A DNA stretch of 64,000 nucleotides. Origin: Burkholderia paludis (GTDB lineage: Bacteria; Pseudomonadota; Gammaproteobacteria; Burkholderiales; Burkholderiaceae). The position numbers were made by a program, and so were the translations under genes. Location: the NCBI RefSeq assembly GCF_000732615.1, contig NZ_JPGL01000049.1, positions 1 to 64,000 on the forward strand. The letters are read 5' to 3'. Below, in pieces: positions 27,474 to 35,998 of this stretch. The notes beneath the pieces were generated by a model. That model saw nothing but the letters and a program-made list of their open reading frames with translations, did not search any database and was not told the origin of the DNA. How positions within the stretch are numbered: position 1 is the first letter of the stretch; each line of letters opens with the position of its first letter.

Positions 27474-27563
27474 TTCGATACAGAATGTTGGCAGGTATCC
27501 CGGTGGCTTACTGCACGAGCCCTCAAGCGAAGAATCAAAATCCCGTGTACCAACCTGTGCACC
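27474..27563. repeat. Relic left attachment region (attL1-like)
   Basis: TTCGATACAGAA (27474-27485) is identical to 31625-31636 and shares CGATACAGAA with the mnmE 3' end at 49117. GTGTACC-AACCT-GTGCACC follows at 27545-27563, 59 bases after the core. The intact island shows the same layout: core at 31627, then GTGTACC-N5-GTGTACC 56 bases after it. I read this as the left end of an older, decayed element of the same family. Confidence 0.6.
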
Positions 27564-27719
27564 ATGAATTGCCGATACAGGTACCACGGCGATGATTTCA
27601 CGTACCGGCCACCGTAAGAAGCCGACCACGAAGGACGGCGGATAGGCTGGATAGCTGCCCATGTCGTTGCGCCGGCTGGGTGCACGTCTTCGTGCGCGGC
27701 CGGTCGACGCCAGCTCATG

Positions 27720-28265
27720 CTACTGCAACAGCGCCGTAAAAGCCTTGTCGGTGACTAGCGCGTGAATGACATCCTGTACCGCGGCGGGAAATTGCGCTGC
27801 AACGCGCCGGCAAGCTTCAGAGCCCTCGAAACCTGCTTTAAACGTGGATTTGTGTTGAACGGTCAGTGACTGGCCGTTGGATGAGCTGACTACCAGCTTG
27901 ATGCTCCAATAGCCACCAGTGAGCCCCTCCATCGAAGCGAACTCAAGCTCTTCAACGCGGCCAGAAAGAGTCACCTTCGGCACGACATCGTTGTACGAAT
28001 CAGCTACCTTCAGTTCATCTGCCAGCGCCTTCTGTATGTACCCCTCGAACGTTAGACCATCCGGAGGCGTGACAATCATCCCGCCTCGGCAATCCGGGTC
28101 TATCTTGCCGGCCGAAACGAACGGCCCGACTGCGACGTCCCTGGCGTGAAGCACTTTAATCGCTGCACGGTTGTCAGCGGAAATAGCATACCGGGCAATG
28201 GGTTGCTGAACCGTGCATGCGGATAACAACGCAGCGCAAGTGACGACGACAAACGGCCTGTTCAT
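27720..28265 (-). CDS. Hypothetical lipoprotein, 181 residues
   Basis: MNRPFVVVTCAALLSACTVQQP has a lipobox (LSAC, Cys17). The mature part (VAVGPFVSAGKIDPDC ... LADELKVADSYNDVVPKVTLSGRVEELEFASMEGLTGGYWSIKLVV) resembles outer-membrane-linked lipoproteins that carry an assembly-type alpha/beta fold. It lies inside the decayed element between the att-like sites at 27474 and 29437, so it may be cargo. Confidence 0.7.
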   Translation of the reverse strand: MNRPFVVVTCAALLSACTVQQPIARYAISADNRAAIKVLHARDVAVGPFVSAGKIDPDCRGGMIVTPPDGLTFEGYIQKALADELKVADSYNDVVPKVTLSGRVEELEFASMEGLTGGYWSIKLVVSSSNGQSLTVQHKSTFKAGFEGSEACRRVAAQFPAAVQDVIHALVTDKAFTALLQ

Positions 28266-28375
28266 TTCTGGTCTCTTTGGTTGGCTACTCTACAGGAGTC
28301 GACTGAGCATCGCCGATGCGGCACCACTCAACTCCCAACGGTGAGAATTTTTCGTCGCTTCAAGGAGCGGGCGTT

Positions 28376-29044
28376 TCACTCGGACTCGGAGCTGCGCGAG
28401 TTGCTGGCACTGCCCCCGGTCATCGCAACGTTCCACGTCACAAGTTCCGGCCCCTTGTTATTGCACATCCAGCGCTCGACTCCGGCAACGATGCCTTCCT
28501 CGTCACCCTGGAGCGCGGCGAATGCTGAAAGAGGCGGCCCAAAATGCTCAAGAAGAGGGAGCAAGCTGGCACCGTCAATACACCGAACCTCATAGCTGTT
28601 TTCGGGGTGGCGGGCGCATTCGAGTTCGATGTGCTTCCAGCATTGGCTATGAAAAAGCTGCTTTTCGGGAAGGCGGATCATCGGGTCCGCGTAGTATGCG
28701 GGAGATGTCCGCCAACGGTCTTTGAGCCGGTTTCGGGAGATACCTACATACCGGATCACCTCATCGTTACCGGCGACCAAGTATAAGCAGGGGGCCTTCG
28801 CGCTCCAGACTGCGGCATTCAGGATGTCATATTTGGCCTGAAGCCATGGGCCGATTCTCGCGCCCTTCGCTACGTTTCGCTTCCAGCGTCCGCCCTCCAT
28901 GCCATGAATACGGATGACAGGGGTCGCCGCACGGTAAATCGCGTTGGCATATTTGATATTTTTTGAATTCAAGCTGCGAAGCAAGGTTTTGCGAAATGAG
29001 TCGAATCCAAATTGTAAGACAACAATGGGCCGCCAACCCACCAC
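28376..29044 (-). CDS. GIY-YIG-like domain protein
   Basis: A 222-residue protein. CLYLVAGNDEVIRYVGISRNRLKDRW has the spacing of a GIY-YIG module: a YLV strand, YVGIS, then a conserved Arg-containing helix. A His/Glu-rich part follows that could supply the catalytic Glu. If active it would be a small nuclease. It sits directly downstream of a relic integrase on the same strand, so it is probably element cargo. The N-terminal about 80 residues are unrecognised. Confidence 0.6.
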   Translation of the reverse strand: MVGWRPIVVLQFGFDSFRKTLLRSLNSKNIKYANAIYRAATPVIRIHGMEGGRWKRNVAKGARIGPWLQAKYDILNAAVWSAKAPCLYLVAGNDEVIRYVGISRNRLKDRWRTSPAYYADPMIRLPEKQLFHSQCWKHIELECARHPENSYEVRCIDGASLLPLLEHFGPPLSAFAALQGDEEGIVAGVERWMCNNKGPELVTWNVAMTGGSASNSRSSESE

Positions 29045-29099
29045 TAAGTAGCTTTTTCAGGATATTCAATTCCAACGTCGATGATCGCGACGGTCAGGC

Positions 29100-29275
29100 T
29101 CATTGCAATTGATTGGACGAGCGGCGGCGACGACTCGCCGTGTAGCGCACGATTTTTGCATCGCTCGCCATTACTTCGAGCACGAATCCTTGGCCATCAG
29201 CCACGACGTACCCGCTCGCCTTGGGTTCGGCGCCTTGACGCGCGTGTCATTGAGTGTCGTAACGATCTTGGACAC
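29100..29275 (-). pseudogene. Relic N-terminus of a P4-type integrase, frameshifted
   Basis: Reading from 29275, VSKIVTTLNDTRVKAPNP matches the intact island integrase (PKTVVPLNDTRIKALKP). After a shift of frame, GYVVADGQGFVLEVMASDAKIVRYT matches YRISDGGGLVLEVMTSGSKVWRYRY. About 55 codons of the DUF4102 arm-binding domain survive and the rest is gone. This shows a second, older copy of the mnmE-targeting integrase, unable to function. Confidence 0.75.
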
Positions 29276-29309
29276 GGTTTGTACACGGGAAAATCGGCGA
29301 CGTCTCGTG

Positions 29310-29456
29310 TGTACTTAACCGTGTACCATCGCCCCTTGGATACCAATGAAGCGCGTCAGATTTGGTTGGCTAGAGGAACCATTATCTGTAAATGGATTCC
29401 GCATTTTCTTGATGGTCTCGGGTCCGGCTGGGTCCATACAGGACCTAGCAAACGTC
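29310..29456. repeat. Relic right attachment region (attR1-like)
   Basis: GTGTACT-TAACC-GTGTACC (29310-29328) lies just upstream of the relic integrase, as the intact copy does at 48976-48994. About 110 bases further is ATACAGGACCTAGCAA, which differs by one base from ATACAGAACCTAGCAA at the left end of the intact island (31630-31645). The order integrase - repeats - core mirrors the intact right end. Confidence 0.58.
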
Positions 29457-29577
29457 GTTAGATCCTTATACAGAAAAGCATGTAACGCATTCGCAGATTT
29501 TGGTGTACCACAAACGCAAAGTGACCAAGCTATCCCCAAGCGTGTAATGGCCACCTATTCGAGATCGCCCCCCCCAA

Positions 29578-31122
29578 TCAGTGTTTGGTCTGCATCGAAG
29601 TATAAAGTGCTTTGAGGTCAGTATGAATGACCAAGTCGGTGTCGACCTGTGGCTCGACTACCAACGAATTCGCCACGACGACCCGGTTCAGCCTGACTTT
29701 CGGGTTGGCCAGCTCGAGCGCGTAGCCGTTGCCCTTCGCCTTGGCAGCAACCGTGTCGCTGAGTGCTTGCAACGCATGGTCTTTGCGCTGCGGCAGGTTC
29801 AGCGCTTTAGTGAGGGCTTCCTGCACCTTGGCACGGATCAGGTCCTGAAACACGAAGCTACCCGCAATGACCAGATCATTGTCCAGTTGGCGGGCGAACG
29901 TCACCTTGTCGAGCACGAGCGTGTTGCCGTCGGCAGCCACCACCGGCTGACCAGTAAGATACACCCAGCCAGACGTGTCGAGCAGCTTCCCAGGGAGGCT
30001 GGCTTTGATTTTGAGGCCAACGGCGAGCGAGCCACCAGACGGATAAATCGTGCCGTCTAGTACCTCGACACTGGCGGATTGGCCTGCGATGCTAGTCGAG
30101 AAGGTCTTGCCCACCACGTAGCTACGCAACGCGGTCGTGACTTCGGGATAGCCGACCGTCACTGGCAACACGATGTGCATGGCGCTATTCCCCGGTCGGC
30201 GAACCTTGCTGAGCGAGGTGACATCGGGGGCCGAGACCGGGTAGCTGGAGTCAGGCGTCGTCGTCGCCAGCGTCTTGGCTTTAGCGAGTGCGAGGATGTG
30301 CAGGTTGTCATCAGTGACTTCCATCACATCCACGGCGAGTTGCGTGGGGGTGACCACCACAGTGATGGTCGGTTGCTGCGGCGCTACCTGAACAGGGAAG
30401 GTATAAGGCTTCCAGTACGTGGCCACCAACTGCTTGAATTTAACGCACGACAGTTGAGCCTGCAGCTTCTGCCGAACATCGGCTTGAAAGCCGTTGAATA
30501 TTTTGTTTGCTATGTCATCAATATCCACATTCACGTTGTGCGCAATCTCGAGTTGAGGATGATGGGTCCAATTGTGGTCGGCCGCAAAGTCAAGAACCGG
30601 ACACCCATTTCCGTCGAGTCGAAGCCCGAGAGTGATCCGAAGTTCTGCTGCGGCCGAGACGCTTTTCTTAAGAGAAAGCACTTGGGCTATGGTGCCAGAA
30701 AGCTTCGCATTGGCGGTCATAGCTATTGGCACCTGGACCAGTATTGCGTCTTCGTGTTGGGGCGCAGGGCCTATAACAGCCTGTCCGCGCGTTGCGCCGT
30801 ACTCGTAATTTGCATGCACACACGATATTTTGCCAAATTTGCACGCCTCAGGCGTTTGCCCATTCCCCGAAAACGAGGGCGGCACTGCCGCATTAACAAA
30901 CTCGGCCAACTGAGCGAGAGGGATATTCGCATCGAGATACACCCAGCTATCAGCAGGCGCGTTCTCATACGGCTGCGAGGACTCAGCAGGCTTGTCGGAT
31001 AAGTTGACGTCGGACTTGTGGCACCCGCCGAGTCCCAGTGCGATAAGCAGGCCTACCGCCATGAGAAATGCCGCAACATTGTGCCAGTGCGGTGCGACGG
31101 AGAAGGGGCGTTTGGCAGTCAT
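29578..31122 (-). CDS. DUF4403 family lipoprotein
   Basis: A 514-residue protein. A hydrophobic segment, FLMAVGLLIALGLGGCHK, ends in a lipobox (GLGGC). The mature part repeats a long alpha/beta tubular-lipid-binding-like architecture with the pattern VPIAMTANAKLSGT and VVVTPTQLAVDV typical of DUF4403. The function is unknown. The start at 31122 (MTAKRPFSV) follows GGAGCTGCC; the frame extends to 31206. It occupies the segment between the relic and intact islands. Confidence 0.75.
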   Translation of the reverse strand: MTAKRPFSVAPHWHNVAAFLMAVGLLIALGLGGCHKSDVNLSDKPAESSQPYENAPADSWVYLDANIPLAQLAEFVNAAVPPSFSGNGQTPEACKFGKISCVHANYEYGATRGQAVIGPAPQHEDAILVQVPIAMTANAKLSGTIAQVLSLKKSVSAAAELRITLGLRLDGNGCPVLDFAADHNWTHHPQLEIAHNVNVDIDDIANKIFNGFQADVRQKLQAQLSCVKFKQLVATYWKPYTFPVQVAPQQPTITVVVTPTQLAVDVMEVTDDNLHILALAKAKTLATTTPDSSYPVSAPDVTSLSKVRRPGNSAMHIVLPVTVGYPEVTTALRSYVVGKTFSTSIAGQSASVEVLDGTIYPSGGSLAVGLKIKASLPGKLLDTSGWVYLTGQPVVAADGNTLVLDKVTFARQLDNDLVIAGSFVFQDLIRAKVQEALTKALNLPQRKDHALQALSDTVAAKAKGNGYALELANPKVRLNRVVVANSLVVEPQVDTDLVIHTDLKALYTSMQTKH

Positions 31123-31624
31123 GGCAGCTCCGGTAACGATGCATGCGCTGGAATGGTGCCCGGTGCCGGCGCGGTATCTACCGGATATACTCTCGAGCCT
31201 CTGCATTGTATTCAGGCCAAATAAGGCCGCATCCCCAATTTTGATGATATAGCTACTTGCGCGCAGCTTTCAGGTTCCCGTGGCTCAAGTCGGAACGTCA
31301 CTGCGCACCGGAAATGTAAATTGGCACTCGACACCAGTTCTTAGACTTCACCCTTCCGCGGTACGGTAATCCAACGGGCTTTTCAGATACGCACGGATTT
31401 CGCTGTTCTTCCAGACAGTGCACGCTCGTCAATCATGCCAGATAAGGCCCCAAGGTATCTTTGGCATACAGATTTTCGCGTAGAGGCGCGGTGTATGCCA
31501 TCTTGCATGCCAAAAACCGCTAGTTGTCGATTGGTAAACTTTGCGGAATATCGGGAGTCGATCTATGTCTGGCGGGGCTTTTCAGTTTCTTTCCTGCGAA
31601 ACTTAGGTGACGACAGGTAACTAC
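31123..31624. other. Intergenic region left of the island
   Basis: Lower-GC sequence with no convincing gene. It contains a perfect 9-base inverted repeat, TGGCATACA (31462-31470) and TGTATGCCA (31492-31500), separated by 21 bases. That is possibly an operator or a remnant recombination site. Confidence 0.4.
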
Positions 31625-31714
31625 TTCGATACAGAACCTAGCAATTCCGCCAGACTCCATATACGACAAGGCCCCGTCAAGTTGGCAGGGCCTTTGTGTA
31701 CCGTAGTGTGTACC
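31625..31714. repeat. Left attachment site of the intact island (attL2)
   Basis: CGATACAGAACCT (31627-31639) is a perfect 13-base copy of 49117-49129 in the mnmE 3' end. GTGTACC-GTAGT-GTGTACC follows at 31696-31714, matching the pair next to the integrase (48976-48994). Confidence 0.8.
31667..31696. terminator. Hairpin, probable terminator at the left end of the island
   Basis: AAGGCCC (31668-31674) pairs with GGGCCTT (31688-31694) around a 13-base loop, followed by TTG. It is 40 bases downstream of the end of the leftmost minus-strand gene, so it could end that operon. The U-tract is short. Confidence 0.45.
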
Positions 31715-31735
31715 AAAAATACGAAGTGAGCTACT

Positions 31736-32266
31736 TCACTTGGTGAACTTCGGGATTTGAGACGGCAACCCAACTCGCATGAAATATCGCGCGAACGCCT
31801 GCGAGAAATGTTCGAGAAATGGAGAGTCAAGACGCCAACGCTCCCCCGAAGCATCCGCAAGCTTTGAAAGGTAATCAGGAGGGAGACTGAAAATCTGGCC
31901 AAAGTCCACAACTAGGCTATCGCGATTGTCTGCCGGCTTCGTAGGGCCGCCCAGTAAGTGCAGCCCCTCTACGCGCCCTTTGCGAACCTCTTCCCACCGT
32001 CCCTTCGTCTTGAAATCAGGATTCTCTTCTTCGAACTCGTCCAACGTGTAGACCGGGCACATGGCGACCAGATCGACCTTACCGTTCTCCAAATCGCAGC
32101 TTTGCGTCACGATAACAAGATCGGCCTCACCAACGGGCACCGTCTCACTCGCACCGTCGCCCGTTGCTCCGAAGTTCTCTCCAAACTGAGGAACGAGACA
32201 CTTGTGAAGTAAATCCCCTTGGGCTAGGTCAGAGCCCTTGACCGCAATCCAAAACGGCTTTGACAT
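31736..32266 (-). CDS. Conserved hypothetical protein of the TIGR04255 cassette, 176 residues
   Basis: A soluble acidic protein. Recognisable conserved stretches are EADLVIVTQSCDLENGKVDLVAMCPVY in the middle and RLDSPFLEHFSQAFARYFMRVGLP at the C-terminus. The first resembles segments with a reactive-looking Ser/Cys pair (QSCD), but no enzyme family is recognised. It is the last gene of a three-gene minus-strand unit, five bases after its neighbour. Confidence 0.7.
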   Translation of the reverse strand: MSKPFWIAVKGSDLAQGDLLHKCLVPQFGENFGATGDGASETVPVGEADLVIVTQSCDLENGKVDLVAMCPVYTLDEFEEENPDFKTKGRWEEVRKGRVEGLHLLGGPTKPADNRDSLVVDFGQIFSLPPDYLSKLADASGERWRLDSPFLEHFSQAFARYFMRVGLPSQIPKFTK

Positions 32267-32271
32267 TTATC

Positions 32272-32667
32272 TCACTCGTCGAACGAGAACTTCCGAGGCT
32301 TGAGCCTACCAACATGCTTATAAGTTGCCTGTACGGAAAACACCTGTTTCAGATGAATATGCCTATACGTGAACTGGTTATCGTCATCCGAGTCGACTGA
32401 GGGCGTTGAGGCAACTGCGAACGCGCTCACATCCGATTCAATTTCATCATCAGCCGCAGTAGCCAACGATTCACCAACATCCAAAAATTGCATGACTGAC
32501 ACGCTATCGCGCTCTTTGATCTCCCACGCCTTCACATGGGCTCCGGGAAGTTGAACCATCACGTAACGCAAATGACGAGGAAGAAGCGGCACATCTTGCG
32601 TGTAGCCTGTCCCAGCAAATGCCTCAATCGAATCTGCATACGGCACCGCAGTAGCAACGCAGTCCAT
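32272..32667 (-). CDS. Hypothetical protein of the TIGR04255 cassette, 131 residues
   Basis: Starts MDCVATAVPYADSIEAFAGTG, with its ATG overlapping the stop of the TIGR04255 gene by one base (TAATG), so translation is coupled. The open frame extends to 32763, but the coupled start is preferred. An acidic Ser/Asp-rich middle (DDEIESDVSAFAVASTPSVDSDDDN) looks disordered. The family is unknown. Confidence 0.65.
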   Translation of the reverse strand: MDCVATAVPYADSIEAFAGTGYTQDVPLLPRHLRYVMVQLPGAHVKAWEIKERDSVSVMQFLDVGESLATAADDEIESDVSAFAVASTPSVDSDDDNQFTYRHIHLKQVFSVQATYKHVGRLKPRKFSFDE

Positions 32668-33494
32668 TATGAAGTCCTCTGCCAGTATTTTTCCGAATGA
32701 AGATCTGGGTTTGTTACATCTGCAAATCCATGCGTGATCCAGTCGTGAGCCAAATCGAACCACGCGCGGCGCCCTTCATCTGTTTTATCCGCCGAAAGTC
32801 CTCGAGCCGCGATATCAAGTCGTACCAATTTTTCCTTGGATGGGAGTCTGAACGCGCTTTGGGCAAGGATCTGCAATCGTCCCGCGTTACCCGGCAGCTC
32901 GTAAACTGACGTCCAATTGATACCTTCCGGCGAAGGCAAAAAGCGCTTCCCCGATGCTCGCTTGTGGTCAACAAAAAGCTCCGTCAGCCCTGTCGCCGCC
33001 AATCCATTCGAATCCATGATGTGATTCACATAAATCAGCTCAAACTGGCGGAACGATAACTCTCCGACGCCTACCTCACGACAAAAAGCGCAAAATCCGG
33101 CCAACTGAGTCTCGAATCGCTTAATCACAACGTCGTAGCTAGGGTATGAGTCGCTATCAGACGCTCGCTTCCAATTGAAAATGAACCGATCTTGCTGAAC
33201 CTGAATCAGATTCTGCCCATCCGCACTGTGGAACCATGCTCGCCGCAACGGCGGAAGATTCGCTAGCTCAAAATTAATCAGCGGGATGTCGCCTTGTGTG
33301 TCGGCAACATTGACAAGGGGAGGCGCGTCTTGGACGTTCGGAAATTCCTTTCTAACGCGCTCCCAGTACGCTCCGATATGCGCGGTCAAGAGCGGATGGC
33401 TTGCGGAGAAGTACACGCCACATGCAACCTCATAGACTGGAGGCCGCAAAAACTTCACGGGGACGCGAGCGATACCCTCAGCTGTTTGAGTCAC
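32667..33494 (-). CDS. TIGR04255-family protein, 275 residues
   Basis: The N-terminus VKFLRPPVYEVACGVYFSASHPLLTAHIGAYWERVRKEFP is typical of the sporadically distributed TIGR04255 family, whose function is unknown. FHSADGQNLIQVQQDRFIFNWKR is the second conserved block. The start is uncertain. The frame is open to 33728 (ATG), but homology begins just after the GTG at 33494. It is the first gene of the three-gene cassette at the left end of the island, a common place for defence or fitness cargo. Confidence 0.7.
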   Translation of the reverse strand: MTQTAEGIARVPVKFLRPPVYEVACGVYFSASHPLLTAHIGAYWERVRKEFPNVQDAPPLVNVADTQGDIPLINFELANLPPLRRAWFHSADGQNLIQVQQDRFIFNWKRASDSDSYPSYDVVIKRFETQLAGFCAFCREVGVGELSFRQFELIYVNHIMDSNGLAATGLTELFVDHKRASGKRFLPSPEGINWTSVYELPGNAGRLQILAQSAFRLPSKEKLVRLDIAARGLSADKTDEGRRAWFDLAHDWITHGFADVTNPDLHSEKYWQRTS

Positions 33495-33726
33495 GGCTTT
33501 TTCTGATCGTCGTTTTGTGTTAGCACAAAATGGCTCCTGTTCGGAAGGTAGCACGAAAAAAGGCAATATCAATCCGCCCCCAAATAAAATAAGGGGCCGA
33601 CTAATCTCCGTCGAGCAACCGAACTCGCAAGGCACACGATTCGCAAGATGCCCGCCCGAGCCGAAAAGAAACGGTGTCAGAATATACGCCGAGCCATACG
33701 CCCCGCGAAGAACCATCGGAGAGAGC

Positions 33727-34221
33727 ATGCACCTTGACCGCGACTACCAGCGCGAGCTGCTAACAATGCTCGCAGAAAGCTACCCCCGCTCACATGACAT
33801 CCGACAGTTGTTCAGCACCATGGACGACGACGCTATGCAGCGCTACGCCGCCAATCTCGTTTATCTCGAGGAGCACGGCCTGGCCGACAGCGCGATCAAG
33901 TACGGTCTCGACGGCCATATGTCGAGTGGCTTGCCTCGGATCACCGCTAAGGGGATGGATTTCCTTGCCGACGACGGCGGCTTGTCTGCGATCCTTGGCG
34001 TCGTGACCGTCAAACTCCACGAGGACACGCTGAAGGAGCTGATCGGCCAGCGGATCGCTGAGTCCGATTTGCCCACGCCCGAGAAGTCTCGGCTCCTGGA
34101 TCAGCTCAAGTCGCTACCGGGCGAAGCGATCAAGCACCTCACGCTGAAGCTGGTTGATGCCGGGCTCTCAAACTGGCCAATGGCGTTAAACGCGCTCGAA
34201 ACCTTTGTTCGTCATTCGTAA
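33727..34221 (+). CDS. Putative winged-helix protein of mobile elements, 164 residues
   Basis: MHLDRDYQRELLTMLAESYP ... LVYLEEHGLADSAIKYGLDGHMSSGLPRITAKGMDFLADDGG has the layout of YjcQ-like winged-helix proteins found in phages and integrative elements. The C-terminal half is helical (LIGQRIAESDLPTPEKSRLLDQL). It diverges from the TIGR04255 cassette. The start is at 33727, with GGAGAG just upstream. Confidence 0.65.
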   Translation: MHLDRDYQRELLTMLAESYPRSHDIRQLFSTMDDDAMQRYAANLVYLEEHGLADSAIKYGLDGHMSSGLPRITAKGMDFLADDGGLSAILGVVTVKLHEDTLKELIGQRIAESDLPTPEKSRLLDQLKSLPGEAIKHLTLKLVDAGLSNWPMALNALETFVRHS

Positions 34222-34261
34222 GAATGACAGATTTTGCTTTCGTCACGCCAGAGGTGGCCAA

Positions 34262-34738
34262 ATGTGGAAGAACCGTCAACCGAAAGTCGATCGATACCTC
34301 AAGGATGCTCCTGACGAAACGCAGAAGACCGTCCGCGAGTTCCTTCTTGGAATGGTGACGGCCGTGTCGTCCCAGCTTATGCAGTGGGCACTCGAAACCG
34401 TTAAGCATCTCATAGTGATCAATGCTGCCGGACTCGCTGGTGTTGTCGCAATGTATGGTGGTGGATATGCGCCCAAGGTTGCGGCAACACATGCCGGCGT
34501 CTGCTTTCTAATTGGGATCTGCCTTGCATTCGCCGCATTAGCATCAGGCTATATAACCGGCTTCATCACGCTCAGGCGTATGGCCAATCATATTGCCGAC
34601 ATCATTGCCAGCACGGCTCCAACCCACGTACTTGACGGTACAGTCAACAATTTCTTCATCGTCGCAAATTGGACCCTTTCGGCAATCTCCCTTTGCGTGT
34701 TCATTCTAGGGGTAGCAAAACTGATTCCGATATTGTAG
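34262..34738 (+). CDS. Hypothetical membrane protein, 158 residues
   Basis: A charged N-terminal part (WKNRQPKVDRYLKDAPDETQKTVREFLLG) is followed by three hydrophobic helices: HLIVINAAGLAGVVAMYGG, AGVCFLIGICLAFAALASGY and IVANWTLSAISLCVFILGVA. It lies 40 bases after the winged-helix gene in the same direction and probably belongs to the same transcript. The family is unknown. The start at 34262 was chosen over 34205, which overlaps the upstream gene. Confidence 0.62.
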   Translation: MWKNRQPKVDRYLKDAPDETQKTVREFLLGMVTAVSSQLMQWALETVKHLIVINAAGLAGVVAMYGGGYAPKVAATHAGVCFLIGICLAFAALASGYITGFITLRRMANHIADIIASTAPTHVLDGTVNNFFIVANWTLSAISLCVFILGVAKLIPIL

Positions 34739-34807
34739 ACAAGCCTACACATCGCTTGCATCTAGGGCTTTGCACACAATCTCAAACGACTCCGCACGGG
34801 GGACTTC

Positions 34808-35782
34808 ATGCAGCAGACCAAACGCCATCATTACGTCCCCAAGGCCTACCTCAAGTCCTTCTGCGATGCAGATGGGAGGCTGCTCGTCTATCGAAAAGAC
34901 GAGCCCAGCAAGCCACTGCACGTCACTCCCGACGCTACGCAGTTTCGCCGCTACTACTACTCTCAGCCAATTTCCGGAGGCGGCCAAGACAACAACACAC
35001 TCGAAAGCCTGTTTTCGGTCATCGAAAGCAGTTGGCCTGAGACGGTGGCGCGACTACATCGACGCGAAGACGTGAACGATCGACTCCCCAACATCTTCGA
35101 GTTCATGTCACTGCAACGTGTTCGTGTTCCTGCCGCACGAGATCTCGTAGAGGCTACGCTCGCACAGTCGGTCAAAGACACCATGAAGGTCCTGCTGGCC
35201 AATGGAACGCTCCCCCCACCTCCCCCTGGGTTAGAAAACATCGCCGAACTCGTGCAAGTGTCCATCGACCCGCATCAGAGCATTCGTGCAATGACGGATA
35301 TGCTCAAGGGAATGGGCAGTCTTTATGATCGGCTAGGATTCGCAGCGATCCATAACACGACCGACCGTCGCTTCCTGACTAGCGACAACCCAGTTTTATG
35401 GTTCGATCCCGCAGTTCCTTTCACGGAGCAACGGCCCTACACCATCGATCAAGATGGCCCAATCGCTCTTCTTTTTCCAGTCAGTCCAAAGCTGATCATT
35501 GTGGGTTCCACCGAGTACAGAGAGACATTCGGTCAACACGGACTCCTGCATAGTAGTGACGTTGATGAAGATGCTGTCGACGCAATGAACAGGCAGATCT
35601 GTCGATTCGCGTATGAGGCGGTGATCGCAACCGATACCGGCCATGAAGAAATGATCTTGGAGTTCGCAGACGTATCGCCGGTTCTCGAAACCACCAGGAC
35701 GAAGACGGCCAACGGCCTACTGACACTGGGTCAGCAGTCATTCGGGCGACGCTTGGCGAAACCCAGGTGGAACACAACTTAG
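34808..35782 (+). CDS. DUF4238 domain protein
   Basis: A 324-residue protein. MQQTKRHHYVPKAYLKSFCDADGRLLVYRKDEPS is the hallmark of DUF4238, whose invariant HHYVP motif suggests a catalytic or metal-binding His pair. The activity is unknown. DUF4238 genes are scattered among genomic islands, consistent with accessory cargo. It ends one base before the convergent AlpA-like gene. Confidence 0.78.
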   Translation: MQQTKRHHYVPKAYLKSFCDADGRLLVYRKDEPSKPLHVTPDATQFRRYYYSQPISGGGQDNNTLESLFSVIESSWPETVARLHRREDVNDRLPNIFEFMSLQRVRVPAARDLVEATLAQSVKDTMKVLLANGTLPPPPPGLENIAELVQVSIDPHQSIRAMTDMLKGMGSLYDRLGFAAIHNTTDRRFLTSDNPVLWFDPAVPFTEQRPYTIDQDGPIALLFPVSPKLIIVGSTEYRETFGQHGLLHSSDVDEDAVDAMNRQICRFAYEAVIATDTGHEEMILEFADVSPVLETTRTKTANGLLTLGQQSFGRRLAKPRWNTT

Positions 35783-35998
35783 TCATTGGCCAGGGCGAAA
35801 CTGCAACGGGTCTCGAAGATACGCATGAATCTCGCTGTTCTTCCATACCGTACACCGCGACGATAGTTGAATCGGCTGAGGTGCCCGCCCGGTCAGGCAC
35901 AGCTTTCGCCATGTCTCCCGGCAGACGCCCACAAACGGAGCAATTTGCCTCCAGCGTGAGTGGCCCACCTCGGGCAGCGTGTCGACGGGCTTATGCAT
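35783..35998 (-). CDS. AlpA-like helix-turn-helix regulator, 71 residues
   Basis: MHKPVDTLPEVGHSRWRQIAPFVGVCRETWRKLCLTGRAPQPIQLSSRCTVWKNSEIHAYL has the MerR-type winged-helix layout of AlpA/excisionase proteins. Its start overlaps the end of the upstream integrase gene by 8 bases (ATGCATAA), so it is probably the partner directionality or regulatory factor of that integrase. Confidence 0.78.
   Translation of the reverse strand: MHKPVDTLPEVGHSRWRQIAPFVGVCRETWRKLCLTGRAPQPIQLSSRCTVWKNSEIHAYLRDPLQFRPGQ

Noticed and set aside
33495..33728. Long N-terminal part of the TIGR04255 protein from the ATG at 33728
   Set aside because: Composition unlike the rest, Cys/Gly/Phe-rich without family match, and it overlaps the start of the divergent gene; homology starts after 33494.
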